The notes under the pieces: generated by a model | Told to the model about the DNA's origin: nothing | Seen by the model: the letters and a program-made list of their open reading frames with translations, nothing else | Databases searched by the model: none | Source: Gammaproteobacteria bacterium | GTDB lineage: Bacteria > Pseudomonadota > Gammaproteobacteria > CAISUE01 | Length of the DNA: 64,000 nucleotides | Assembly (NCBI GenBank): GCA_021156105.1 | Contig: JAJNBD010000003.1 | Span: 62,001 to 126,000, forward strand | Direction of reading: 5' to 3' | Part shown: positions 16,551 to 25,259 of the stretch, piece after piece | Numbering within the stretch: the first letter of the stretch is position 1 | Layout of the letters: each line of letters begins with the position of its first letter | Made by a program: the position numbers and the translations under genes

Positions 16551-18744
16551 GTAAGCCAACTACATTACTGTAGCTGGCTCCTCGAAGAACGCAGCGTGCC
16601 ATTTTCACTGCACTACGCTCAAGCCTTTATAAAGCCGCGGGTAAAGCAGCCCAGTCTTTTCTGTTTATTTCAAGTGTGTTGTTTGAGCAAGGTTGATTAG
16701 GCATAACCCACTTGCTTGATCTGCGTTTCTCAAAATATTCTCGATACACAGGATCGTAGGGATTTGCCTCGGCTTTTATTTTGATATGCCGCTTGATTTT
16801 AGTGTGACTTGCTGCAACAAGATCTAGTTTTAGTGAATTTCCTTCTCTATCGTAGATCATTGTGTTTGTTGAAAACACCCATTCTCGAGTTTTATCTTTA
16901 CGGAAATATTTATTCTTAATCCAAGCTATTCCTTTGTTAGGGTGACGTCTTGTTGCCCATCGCCAAAGAGATAGAAATACCTGATGATCTACATAGCTGA
17001 AGGTACTTTTAGCGCAAGCATATTGGTAGTAATTGGCCCAGCCTCGAATCTTTGGATTCAATTGGCGGATCAATTCTTCCGCGCTACTTGCTCTATTAGT
17101 TTTGATGGCTTCTCGGATGTTTGTGAGTAATCTTTTCACACTACTTTTGGCAGGTTTAATGATTAACTTACTGTTGTATTTCCGTATATTCATGCCGAGA
17201 AAATCAAATCCTTCTTGAATGCGGCTAATCTTTGTTTTCTCTTGCGAGAGAGATAAACCACGTTCATTTAAGAAATTTTCGACTACTGGTTTCACCACAT
17301 TGTTCAACACTTCTTTGCTCACGCCTGTGATGATAAAGTCGTCTGCATAGATACTTTCATAGACTTTATCACAACGTTTGGTCGCTGCTTTAAGTGCGTC
17401 TCCCAATCCGCTCAGTGTGATGGTTAAAAGTGTTGGAGCAATGATGGACCCTTGTGGTGTCCCTATAGTCGTTGGAAGTAAATTTCTTTTATCTATGTAG
17501 CCTGCTGTTAGCCATTTCCTTAATATCTCTTTATCCATAGGAATGTTTTCTAACAACCATGCATGTGAGATATTATCGAAACAAGCACAGATATCAGCCT
17601 CTAGTATGTATTGAGCAGTTGTCTTCTGGGCTAGTGCGGTATAGCACCGGCCGATGGCATCTGCTGTTGATCTTAGTGGTCGAAATCCGTAAGCATGTTT
17701 ATCTGCTATCGTTTCCGCAATAGGTTCGAGGGCAAGTAGGTGTAAAGCCTGCATTGCTCTGCATTTCATTGTAGGAATAGACAGCGGTCTAAACTTGCCT
17801 TTCTGTTTCTTAGGAATATAGATTCGCTTAAGCGGTTTAGTTTGATATCCTCGCCGTTTTAGCGATAAAGCAGCTTGCATCTTCTGGATAGAACTTTTCC
17901 ATATGACATTATCGATACCAGGTGTTTTAGCACCTTTATTTTGAACAACTCGTTTAACGGCTAATACTTTACCGTAAAATGAGTGAGTAAGAATCCATTG
18001 CAATGCTTTCGCTTTGCCACGTTTCCCTTCTCTAAAAGCTTTCGCAATGCGCATTTGCAGCCGACGTACATTTGCTTCCACTTTTTGCCAGTTGATAGCA
18101 TCCCAGGAAGAGGCGGTAGTTGAAGGCGCACCAGTCGATGGTTTTGCCATCACTGTCATTTGCAATTCCTTCATAATGTCGGTTCTCCAAATATTCTCGC
18201 GATTAAAGACCAGTCGGACGTGGGCTCACTTTCGTGTCTGGTTTTGTAAAAAAAATAAAACCAGTATCTGTATCGTTACAATGCAGCATTTGCTTCTTCC
18301 GACATTCCCAATCTCGCATTGCACTCGATCAACTTCACAGTTGATCTTCCTATTTAGATAGGTGCAATACGAGGTTTCCGCGTTCCGTTCTGCTGAGCAT
18401 ATGTAAGGTTAGGTGCCTGCTTTCGACCGAACACCCCTGTTGACTACGCAGCGCTACTTACAATCGCTGTCCGGGTGTTGTTACCGTTTTGGTGACAGGG
18501 TATAAGCCATTTCCCCTGCTTCATAATGACGGTCTTTATCACAGATTCAGATATCTTCACCATACTTACTACCTAGCACTTACCCGATTTATGGCTATCA
18601 GGAGGGATCGTTCTTCACAGTTCGTTCCCCGCATATATTATTGCTTTGCACATTGTCTTGATCGCTCTTTATTCAGATCAATAGGTTCACCTGGTAGCAC
18701 AGGTGGTCTTAACGACAGCTCTTCAGAACAGCCTCGCGTCGCAC
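16551..18744 (-). mobile_element. Group II intron with intron-encoded reverse transcriptase
   Basis: On the minus strand the element begins with GTGCGACGCGAGGC at 18744, the conserved 5' end. It carries the RT/maturase ORF and ends in a 34-base domain V (GAGCGTAGTGCAG..., with GAAA-type loop and closing GCTGCGTTC) at about 16585-16618. The domain VI stem GCCAGCTAC/GTAGTTGGC and a 3' terminal TTAC follow, near 16551. About 600 bases upstream of the ORF hold domains I-III. The 3' boundary is accurate to a few bases. All catalytic parts appear present. Confidence 0.85.
16627..18174 (-). CDS. ltrA: Group II intron reverse transcriptase/maturase lacking the HNH endonuclease domain
   Basis: This is a 515-residue protein. 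RT blocks are visible: KAKALQWILTHS and TPGIDNV at the start, RPLSIPT, YGFRPLRS, LEADICACFDNI, GTPQGSIIAPTL and the YADD catalytic motif in ESIYADDFIITG, then QEKTKISRI. The maturase X domain follows (LNPKIRGWANYYQY, LWRWATRRHP). The usual CxxC-bearing HNH endonuclease that would follow ANPYDPVYREYFEKR is missing; the protein ends about 35 residues later, directly before domain V. It should splice and may retrotranspose by an endonuclease-independent route. Confidence 0.92.
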   Translation of the reverse strand: MKELQMTVMAKPSTGAPSTTASSWDAINWQKVEANVRRLQMRIAKAFREGKRGKAKALQWILTHSFYGKVLAVKRVVQNKGAKTPGIDNVIWKSSIQKMQAALSLKRRGYQTKPLKRIYIPKKQKGKFRPLSIPTMKCRAMQALHLLALEPIAETIADKHAYGFRPLRSTADAIGRCYTALAQKTTAQYILEADICACFDNISHAWLLENIPMDKEILRKWLTAGYIDKRNLLPTTIGTPQGSIIAPTLLTITLSGLGDALKAATKRCDKVYESIYADDFIITGVSKEVLNNVVKPVVENFLNERGLSLSQEKTKISRIQEGFDFLGMNIRKYNSKLIIKPAKSSVKRLLTNIREAIKTNRASSAEELIRQLNPKIRGWANYYQYACAKSTFSYVDHQVFLSLWRWATRRHPNKGIAWIKNKYFRKDKTREWVFSTNTMIYDREGNSLKLDLVAASHTKIKRHIKIKAEANPYDPVYREYFEKRRSSKWVMPNQPCSNNTLEINRKDWAALPAAL

Positions 18745-18942
18745 GTAACCTGTTATGTAAAGTAATTGTCTGAAAGCCTTGATGGTAAAAGAGCGGTTAC
18801 TTTAAAACTTTGCATAAAATCCTTGATGTTTCCTTTGGAGTGGCGTGACAACTACTCCAAGGAATTATCTATTAGGTAGATTGTATCTAATTGTTTAAGC
18901 AATTATAAGAACTACGCTACAAGGATACTTTTCTCTTGATTC

Positions 18943-18974
18943 TTGACCTTGCAGTATACTACAACCTATAGAAT
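18943..18974 (+). promoter_or_regulatory. MerR-type promoter/operator
   Basis: The -35 box TTGACC (18943-18948) and -10 box TAGAAT (18969-18974) are 20 bases apart, longer than the optimal 17. The spacer holds the near-palindrome TTGCAGTATACTACAA (18949-18964). This overlong spacer with a central dyad is the signature of MerR-family activated promoters. It faces the DUF4396 gene at 19011. The 18745-18942 stretch before it holds no gene. Confidence 0.75.
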
Positions 18975-19010
18975 GGCTTTCTTCTAAGATCCAACAAAGG
19001 AAATCTTCCT

Positions 19011-19454
19011 ATGAAAACTATTCAATTTAATTGGTTTTGTAAATCCAGCTGGAGGAAAAGTGCCAAAAATACCGCTGTATGCTTATTGGGTTGTGCTATA
19101 GGTGATAACGGCGCTATTTTATTTTTTCAGCTATTTCATGTTCATTTTCCTATGATATTAATCATGGCAACAGCTATGATCATGGGCTTACTGACTAGTA
19201 TTACCCTTGAAACTATTCTGCTGATAAAGCAAATGCCATTCTGGTTAGCTTTAAAAGTTGCTTTAGGGATGAGTGTCATTAGCATGCTTATGATGGAATC
19301 TTCCGCAAATATTATGAGTATTTTATTTTCTGGAGGAAACCGCTTAATATTAACTTGGGAATCCATTATTCCAAGCTGGGCGATAGGTTATTTAAGCGCT
19401 TGGGTTTATAATTATTATCAACTGAAAAAACATGGGAAAGCTTGCCATGGCTAA
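19011..19454 (+). CDS. DUF4396 family membrane protein
   Basis: This 147-residue protein has four predicted membrane segments. The pattern NTAVCLLGCAIGD near residue 22, MATAMIMGLLTSITLE near residue 52, MLMMESSANI near residue 85, and the basic His-ending C-terminus (KKHGKACHG) match DUF4396 proteins, often found with copper or other metal genes. The CxxxxC-like cysteine and Met-rich segments would suit metal handling. AAGGAAA precedes the start, and the MerR-type promoter lies upstream. It overlaps the regulator gene by eight bases, so the two form one operon. Confidence 0.65.
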   Translation: MKTIQFNWFCKSSWRKSAKNTAVCLLGCAIGDNGAILFFQLFHVHFPMILIMATAMIMGLLTSITLETILLIKQMPFWLALKVALGMSVISMLMMESSANIMSILFSGGNRLILTWESIIPSWAIGYLSAWVYNYYQLKKHGKACHG

Positions 19455-19857
19455 AAATTCTATCCTTACTCGGGGGAATATCGCCAAAAAATTTAATATT
19501 AATCCTGAAACTCTTCGTTATTATGAAGCCCAAAAGCTCATTAAAAATCCTCAGCGCCTTCATAACAATTACCGCGTTTATGATAAAGAAGATATCGCAA
19601 GCATCCACTTTATTTTAAAAGCAAAGCAGTTGGAATTTACATTAAAGGATATTAAAGTATTATTAAATCTTTCGCTTAATCCAAGATCTAATCGAGAACA
19701 TGTTCGCAAAGTTGTGCAAGAAAAATCTAAGATGATTGCTGAAAAAATTAAACAATTACGGAAAATACAAAAAGCGTTAGACCAGCTTTTTCTTTTGTGC
19801 AAGCAAAATAAAGAAATACTTGAATGTCCAATTTTAAAAGTTTTCACCAGCCTGTAA
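19447..19857 (+). CDS. MerR-family transcriptional regulator
   Basis: This is a 136-residue protein. A winged-helix N-terminus (ILTRGNIAKKFNINPETLRYYEAQKLI, YRVYDKEDI) is followed by a dimerisation helix and a C-terminal loop with two cysteines separated by eight residues (CKQNKEILEC). A C-x8-C spacing occurs in ZntR-like sensors, whereas CueR uses C-x7-C. By ungapped alignment the helix Cys that ZntR uses as a third ligand appears to be absent here. The inducing metal is therefore unsure. It probably controls its own operon through the dyad at 18949-18964. Confidence 0.85.
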   Translation: MAKNSILTRGNIAKKFNINPETLRYYEAQKLIKNPQRLHNNYRVYDKEDIASIHFILKAKQLEFTLKDIKVLLNLSLNPRSNREHVRKVVQEKSKMIAEKIKQLRKIQKALDQLFLLCKQNKEILECPILKVFTSL

Positions 19858-20046
19858 ATTTATTGCGGCAAATAATCCGCGTTCATTAATGTCGGTTAAA
19901 AAGTTTGGCATCGAACAACTTGCTATCTTTTCATTTCAATCTAAGGAGTATCAATTGTTGGCAAATTTTTTAGATAGAAGCGTTGCAGTTACGACTTGAA
20001 TTCGTATGATGTAATAAAGGTGTGGCTATCAAAAAAGGATTTTTAA

Positions 20047-20565
20047 TCATTTAGTGAATGGATGAATTTGGATAATGATTCCTAATAGGCCAAGTATAAT
20101 AGCCGCCCAGGCTGCTATCCAAGCAGCAAGCCATGTCCCTTTGCTTCTTCTGCTCTCATCTAATATTCGTTTATAATTTGCTTGTAAAATACGAATATGG
20201 TTCGCTAAAATTTTCTCGATCTCATTTTGGAATTTTTCGAGATCCTCCTGAGAGATTGGAAAATTCCCAAATATATTTCCCATATTAAAAGAATCTAATT
20301 GCTTAACGTAAATATCAATAAGTGGCTTAATTTTAGTGTTGATATTGCATTGGAGCTCCTCAACAGTAATGCTTGTAGCCTTGAGTTCTTGATCAGCAAG
20401 GAGGTTATTGTAGTAGTCGGTTGCCTGCTTGGTAATGTCATTAAAGAAAAATTCAATTAAGCTATTCCATATCATACGACCAGTATATCCATTTTTTTCT
20501 TTTTCGTTCTTTAATTGAATAACTTTATTCTTAATTCTGGCTTGTTGGTTAGTTGGTTCTTCCAT
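20047..20565 (-). CDS. Unrecognised tail-anchored, helical protein
   Basis: This 172-residue protein is mostly charged helices with a C-terminal membrane segment at about residues 150-168 (WLAAWIAAWAAIILGLLGIII) and a short tail. No family is recognised. I chose the ATG at 20565 (MEEPTNQQ); the frame could start at 20634, 23 codons earlier, and neither start has a strong Shine-Dalgarno. It lies immediately downstream of the HU gene on the same strand, with 83 bases between. The topology suggests a cytoplasmic domain tethered to the inner membrane. Confidence 0.5.
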   Translation of the reverse strand: MEEPTNQQARIKNKVIQLKNEKEKNGYTGRMIWNSLIEFFFNDITKQATDYYNNLLADQELKATSITVEELQCNINTKIKPLIDIYVKQLDSFNMGNIFGNFPISQEDLEKFQNEIEKILANHIRILQANYKRILDESRRSKGTWLAAWIAAWAAIILGLLGIIIQIHPFTK

Positions 20566-20648
20566 TATCGGAGCTCTATCTTTTATGGGAAACCTTTTAA
20601 GGTTAATTAAAAAAGAATGCCTAATGATAAACATCCTACAGGCGATTA

Positions 20649-20933
20649 TTATTTTTTCTTTCCGCCCACCGCATCTTTTAAGCCTTTACCAGCTTTAAAT
20701 GCAGGAACTTTAGAAGCTTTAATTTTTAATGTTTCGCCAGTTTGTGGGTTACGTCCTGTACGAGCAGCGCGGCTGCGTACTTGGAATGAGCCAAAGCCAA
20801 CTAAAGTAACAGCTTCACCTTTTTTAAGAGCTTTAGTAACGCCTTCAATTACCGCATCTAATGCTGCACCAGCACTAGCTTTAGTTAAATCAACAGACTT
20901 AGCAATGTGTTCAATAAGTTCAGCTTTATTCAT
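20649..20933 (-). CDS. hup: DNA-binding protein HU
   Basis: This 94-residue histone-like protein bends and compacts DNA as a dimer. The family pattern is complete: [12 protein letters not shown], the [22 protein letters not shown] arm with its Pro at the tip, and [15 protein letters not shown] short Lys-rich end (GGKKK) follows. It may serve the mobile element (integration host-type role) or be a chromosomal copy; the context of island genes on both sides favours the first. Confidence 0.95.
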   Translation of the reverse strand: MNKAELIEHIAKSVDLTKASAGAALDAVIEGVTKALKKGEAVTLVGFGSFQVRSRAARTGRNPQTGETLKIKASKVPAFKAGKGLKDAVGGKKK

Positions 20934-20986
20934 AATAATATCCTTAAAAATAAATGATTAATAAGTAGCCTTTAGCTATTTATCGA

Positions 20987-21015
20987 ATGGTATTCTCTTA
21001 AACTATTTACGTCAA
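20987..21015 (-). promoter_or_regulatory. Probable sigma-70 promoter of the HU gene
   Basis: On the minus strand TTGACG (21015-21010) is followed 17 bases later by TACCAT (20992-20987). The -35 is strong and the -10 is weak. The untranslated leader would be about 45 bases and ends with AAGGATATT before the ATG. Confidence 0.45.
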
Positions 21016-21119
21016 TAATGATTCGGAACGTTTTTATGAAAAATACCTGAGACTTTTGAGGAATCAAACGCTCTGCGTTAAAAAAATGTCATATAATACA
21101 AGGTCAGGGAGATTATGAT

Positions 21120-21386
21120 ATGTTATGCGATTACTGCAAATATGAGATGCAAGATTTGTCTGCATGCGAACTAGTTTGGTTTCGAGCTGAGACCACCGGC
21201 CAATTAGAATTTGTACATGCGGTACACGATGTGTGTAGTTTAAAATTTAGCAGTATTGCTCCGGGCTTTATTCGAGAATGCCTGCCTCTTAAAGATACAT
21301 TTGACCTTTCAATATTAGATATGTTTTCGCAGCATATGAGGGAGGCCGAGTTAATTGTTTTAGCTGAAAAATTAAATTTTATTTAA
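21120..21386 (+). CDS. Small cysteine-containing protein of unknown function
   Basis: This is an 88-residue protein. It starts MLCDYCKYEM, a CxxC pair that may bind zinc with later Cys and His residues (HAVHDVCSLKF, IRECL). AGGGAGATT lies just upstream. No family is recognised. It stands alone on the plus strand between the HU gene and the end of the polyketide operon, so it is transcribed toward that operon's 3' end. The 130 bases after it hold no clear terminator. Confidence 0.5.
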   Translation: MLCDYCKYEMQDLSACELVWFRAETTGQLEFVHAVHDVCSLKFSSIAPGFIRECLPLKDTFDLSILDMFSQHMREAELIVLAEKLNFI

Positions 21387-21514
21387 TTTAAAAATGCTCT
21401 CAAAACAATTGCTAGAGAACCGTATAACATACAGCAAAAACGGCTATCCCTAATGTTTAACATAGTTACGCACGCTCCCCAAGTTTTTAAACTGCTTCAG
21501 CATCTATTGACTGC

Positions 21515-22213
21515 TTATGAGTAATATTGTGATTTTATATTCTCACAAAATGCCAAAAGGTTTGGTGAATTTTTTATATAACGTTTCATAGGAGAATCAA
21601 TAGGAGCATAAAGGATACTTGCTATAAATGCGTAAACAATGGCATCTAAAGAGCTTACTTTATCATTAAAGAAATAGTTTTTATTACCAAGAAATTCTGC
21701 AATTGCTTTAACATCGTCACAACCCATTTGATAAACTTCTTCTTTGCTGTGGCGGCCTAAACCTTGATTGTTTATAGTCTTAATCATACCTTTACGAATT
21801 AAATCGGGAACAAATTTTCTTATAAGTTTTGGCATAAAACTAAAATATGTTTCTTTCGTTAATGCCCAACCATCAGCATCAATCCATCGATTGTAAACAA
21901 GTACCCAATATAAGTGTTCTTCAACCATCCGTTGAAAAGCTAAGGCGACAGATTTCTGTTCATTGGTAAGATGTGCATCCACTTTATCGCCATAGGTTTG
22001 CTTAATATATTCGATAATTAAACTACTGTCTGCAATTTTTTTACCTTTATCTTCAATAAAAGGCAGCTTACCTTTAGGTGCTTTTCGAGGGTCAGATAAA
22101 ATTACTGTCTCATGGGGAATATTGGCAATTCGCAAATAAGTTTCTAACTTAACACAGAATGGGCTTGCGCTAGGTAAATTCCAGCAAGGTGCAAATTGGT
22201 AAAGTCTAATCAT
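21515..22213 (-). CDS. Glutathione S-transferase-like protein (metaxin/Fax-type), last gene of the polyketide operon
   Basis: This is a 232-residue protein. The N-terminal thioredoxin fold has LYQFAPCWNLPSASPFCVKLETYLR, then GKLPFIEDKGKKIADSSLIIEYI, where Asp-Ser is the usual glutathione gamma-Glu contact. An all-helical C-domain follows, with the DAIVYAFIASIL segment typical of the Tom37/metaxin and Fax branch. It is 29 bases after the exporter gene on the same strand. GST-fold proteins in biosynthetic clusters can detoxify or conjugate reactive products; that role is inferred here. Confidence 0.75.
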   Translation of the reverse strand: MIRLYQFAPCWNLPSASPFCVKLETYLRIANIPHETVILSDPRKAPKGKLPFIEDKGKKIADSSLIIEYIKQTYGDKVDAHLTNEQKSVALAFQRMVEEHLYWVLVYNRWIDADGWALTKETYFSFMPKLIRKFVPDLIRKGMIKTINNQGLGRHSKEEVYQMGCDDVKAIAEFLGNKNYFFNDKVSSLDAIVYAFIASILYAPIDSPMKRYIKNSPNLLAFCENIKSQYYS

Positions 22214-22242
22214 AAGAATCCTTAATTAAAAATTTGAAAAAC

Positions 22243-23460
22243 TTATAATGTTGCAACCAGAGATTTTTTCTTTAAGTGAGGGTAAAGGCACAACCTAAAG
22301 ATAATGATTATTCCAGTTGTTAACAACATTAAAATAGTACCCAGAAAAAAAGGTGCGGCAGGCGACCATGTATCAAATGAAATTCCTGCAATAATTGGCC
22401 CTAAAATTCTAGACAAGCTTGAAGCTGACTGGCTTATTCCTTGTGTAATCCCTTGTTTATCTGAGGTAGTTTGATGGGAAAGTATAGCAGATAACGTTGG
22501 ATTTATTGCACCAGCCCCTAAAGCTACACCTCCCATTAAAATAATCATTACCCAAACATTTTTGGTATAGGAGATAAAGAAAAAAGAAAATACAAGTAAA
22601 AGCGCTCCAAACAGTAATAAGTTTGTGTCTCCAAAGCGAAGGCTTAACTTTCCTACAAGCGCGCCTTGTGAAATGGCAATTAATACCCCTAAATAAACAA
22701 ATATCCAGCCAATTTGTGCTTGTTTTAAATGATAGATTGTAGCTGCAAATAGACTAAAAATAGATTCCATTTGCACGAAGGCAAACCCATAAAGGAGGGT
22801 AATTAAAATTAAAAGTCCAATATTTTTTTGAGTTAAGATGTTGCATATATTCTCCAAAGTAAAATGTGGGTGTTCTTGATAAGAATGGCGGTTTTTAGAT
22901 TCCTTAAGAAACTTTAATGCTAAGCTAAAACCTACTAAGCAAATTAGCATTGCACAAAAACCTGGTGCAGATGGGCCAAGAGGGGTTAGAAATGATGCAA
23001 TTGCCGGTCCAAAAATAAAGCCTAAGCCAAAAGCAGCACCAATTTTTCCCATAGCTTCTGTACGTTGATCAGAAGAGGTTTTGTCAGCGATATAAGCATA
23101 GGCGACAGGGATACTTGCGCCCATGACGCCTGCAAATAATCTTGAGGAGAAAATTAGCCACAAGATCAAATGCGAATTTTGAGTAATAAAAAAAGCACTA
23201 CCATATATCAAATACGAAATAGCGGAACCGGATAAACAAAACAATAAAATAGGCTTCCTTCCATATTTATCAGATAAGCGACCTAATAGAGGTGAAAAGA
23301 TGAATTGCATTAATGAATAAATGCTCAGAAGGCTTGTTGCAAATAACCCTGAAGCACCAAGCTTGCCAACTAAGTAAGGTAAAAATGGAATGATTACTCC
23401 AAATCCCAGCATGTCAATGAATACGATCAAGAATAAAATGTTTAATGAATTTTTATTCAT
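22243..23460 (-). CDS. MFS exporter (TetA/drug-efflux type)
   Basis: This 405-residue inner-membrane protein has 12 predicted segments. Motif A between segments 2 and 3 is GRLSDKYGRKPILL, and motif C-like GAAFGLGFIFGPAIASFL marks drug-proton antiporters. A second motif A-like loop (GKLSLRFGDTNLL) and MGGVALGAGAINPTLSAILS follow. It is closest in feel to the TetA/MdtG group. Position at the end of the polyketide operon (12 bases after one GST-like gene and 29 before the other) suggests export of, or self-resistance to, the product. Confidence 0.85.
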   Translation of the reverse strand: MNKNSLNILFLIVFIDMLGFGVIIPFLPYLVGKLGASGLFATSLLSIYSLMQFIFSPLLGRLSDKYGRKPILLFCLSGSAISYLIYGSAFFITQNSHLILWLIFSSRLFAGVMGASIPVAYAYIADKTSSDQRTEAMGKIGAAFGLGFIFGPAIASFLTPLGPSAPGFCAMLICLVGFSLALKFLKESKNRHSYQEHPHFTLENICNILTQKNIGLLILITLLYGFAFVQMESIFSLFAATIYHLKQAQIGWIFVYLGVLIAISQGALVGKLSLRFGDTNLLLFGALLLVFSFFFISYTKNVWVMIILMGGVALGAGAINPTLSAILSHQTTSDKQGITQGISQSASSLSRILGPIIAGISFDTWSPAAPFFLGTILMLLTTGIIIIFRLCLYPHLKKKSLVATL

Positions 23461-23472
23461 TTACTGTTCCTT

Positions 23473-24093
23473 TTAATTGTAGGTTCTTTTAAATGATTCT
23501 AAACTAGAAATATTTTTAAACCATTTAGCTACTGCTGAATTTGGTGCTAATGTTAATCCAGATATTTTCATTAAAGTATCTAATCCCGGTGCATAAGCAA
23601 TATCGGCTAATGTTAGCGTTCCAAAAAGAAATTTGCTTGAATTTTTCAGCTGTTGTTCTAGCTGAGATAAATGCTGAGATTTAAATAACTCGAGCTTTTC
23701 TTGTAATAGTTTTTCGTTTCTTTGATCAATAGACTTACGATATTCAGCAAGTATTTCTGAAATAGCTAGATAAAAAAAGTTATCAGCGTAATGTGTACTA
23801 AGCCTTACTTGTGCCCTTAGAATAGGATTGGCAGGTAGTAACGGTTTTTGCGGAAAATTATCTTCTATAAATTCATTAATTACGGCTGAATCATAAATGA
23901 TTGCTTTGCCGTATTGAATAACTGGAACCTTGCCATGAGGATTTAATTTTAAAAAAGCTGGCTGTTTTTGTTCACCATTTTGTAAGTTGATACGCAGTTC
24001 TTTATAAATAATCCCTTTTTCTGCAAGTGCAAATACAACTTTACGGCTACAAGATGATTTTGGGAAATGATATAAGATTAATTCTTCACTCAT
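23473..24093 (-). CDS. Glutathione S-transferase family protein
   Basis: This is a 206-residue protein with a classical GST layout: LYHFPKSSCSRKVVFALAEKGI at the N-terminus (Ser/Cys region at the active site), then NPHGKVPVIQYGKAIIYDSAVINEFIE with the cis-Pro and the Asp-Ser glutathione contact. The C-domain has TLADIAYAPGLDTL. It lies 23 bases after the KS-beta gene. It may protect against, or catalyse addition or dehydration of, an electrophilic polyketide intermediate; this is inferred from context. Confidence 0.85.
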   Translation of the reverse strand: MSEELILYHFPKSSCSRKVVFALAEKGIIYKELRINLQNGEQKQPAFLKLNPHGKVPVIQYGKAIIYDSAVINEFIEDNFPQKPLLPANPILRAQVRLSTHYADNFFYLAISEILAEYRKSIDQRNEKLLQEKLELFKSQHLSQLEQQLKNSSKFLFGTLTLADIAYAPGLDTLMKISGLTLAPNSAVAKWFKNISSLESFKRTYN

Positions 24094-24116
24094 AAAAGTA
24101 CTCCTTCAGGTGTGGT

Positions 24117-25259
24117 TTAGTTAACTTTCTTTAAAAAGATACTCATGCATTGCCCATAGTTATCAATCTCAACCAAGAGTATTTTATTGATTGACGCAGC
24201 AGTTGTTTCTTTCAACGTTTTAAATCCGAATTGCTGATGCTTTTCTAGATTTTTAGAAGTTGGAGGTATTTCCTGATTTTTAAAAATTAAACATGCTGCG
24301 AGTATATCAATAGCCATACTTGCTCCCAATGTATTACCACATAATGCTTGCGTTGAAACTAGATGTGGCTTTTCTATGTTGCTGTAAAGCATATCGATTA
24401 GCTTTAGGGCTTCATGATTTCTTTTTTCAAGTGGGTTTCCAGTAATAATCAAATCTATACCACTTAATTTCTCACCTGTTTCTTCTAATACTTTTTTAAT
24501 GCTTTCTTGAACATTAGATGAAATGGCAGTCTCAAGAATCTCGGCATAAATATTGCAATTCCTTTTAGCTGCTGAGCCAAAAGACTCTAAGCTAAGCATG
24601 GCTGCACCTTCACCCAGCGCGAGTTGTTGGAATTTATTTTCTTTAAGAGAAATCTCTCCTGATCGTATGAGAGATTGTGTAACTAATGGTGTTAATGGCG
24701 CCTCGCTTCCTCCAGCAATGACATGCTCTAAATAGTTTTTTTTGATTAGGTAACAAGCATGCTCAATAGCGTAACCAGAGCTTAGTTTTTCGGCGGAGAA
24801 AGTCTTGCTGTAACCGCCAATACCTAACTGAATGGATATCTCTCCTTGAGGCGCGGAAGGAAACCACGCTGTCGCAACATAAGAATTGATTGCACGCATG
24901 TCTCCTCGATAAAGATCGTACATTTGATCTTCGACATACGACCAACCACCTAAGCTATTGCCTATTAGCAAACCTGTTTGATCTTTATTATCTTGGTTTA
25001 TTACAAGACCCGCTGAGGATATCGCTTGCTTGGTTGCAGCAAAAGAGAGCATTGTGAAGCGATCAATTTTTTTTAATTGTCTTTCGCTCAGGCCATGAGG
25101 TATAGTCTCATTAGCGATTTTTCCAATATGTCCCAGGTTATTATCTATGCTTATACCCGAATTAGCGCAAATCAAGCTATTCCAAAATTCTTCAGGAGTA
25201 CAGCCAATAGAAGTAGCTATACCTAATCCTGTTACAACGCATCGGTCTTTATTTTGCAT
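24117..25259 (-). CDS. KS-beta / chain-length-factor-like ketosynthase of a type II PKS
   Basis: This 380-residue thiolase-fold protein pairs with the KS-alpha encoded just before it. The fold is recognisable (CVVTGLGIATSIGCTPEEFW, LLIGNSLGGW, GGSEAPLTPLV, ALGEGAAMLSLE, ALCGNTLGASMA). The catalytic residues are gone. Aligned with its partner, the active-site Cys position reads Lys (FSAEKLSSG), and neither active-site His is kept (LIITGNP and LCGNTLG). That is the hallmark of a chain length factor, although known ones usually carry Gln in place of Cys. ATG 25259 overlaps the KS-alpha stop by 11 bases, so the two should be made in equal amounts. Confidence 0.85.
   Translation of the reverse strand: MQNKDRCVVTGLGIATSIGCTPEEFWNSLICANSGISIDNNLGHIGKIANETIPHGLSERQLKKIDRFTMLSFAATKQAISSAGLVINQDNKDQTGLLIGNSLGGWSYVEDQMYDLYRGDMRAINSYVATAWFPSAPQGEISIQLGIGGYSKTFSAEKLSSGYAIEHACYLIKKNYLEHVIAGGSEAPLTPLVTQSLIRSGEISLKENKFQQLALGEGAAMLSLESFGSAAKRNCNIYAEILETAISSNVQESIKKVLEETGEKLSGIDLIITGNPLEKRNHEALKLIDMLYSNIEKPHLVSTQALCGNTLGASMAIDILAACLIFKNQEIPPTSKNLEKHQQFGFKTLKETTAASINKILLVEIDNYGQCMSIFLKKVN

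Noticed and set aside
17033..18361. Plus-strand frames over the group II intron
   Set aside because: They are shadows of the well-supported minus-strand reverse transcriptase and intron RNA.
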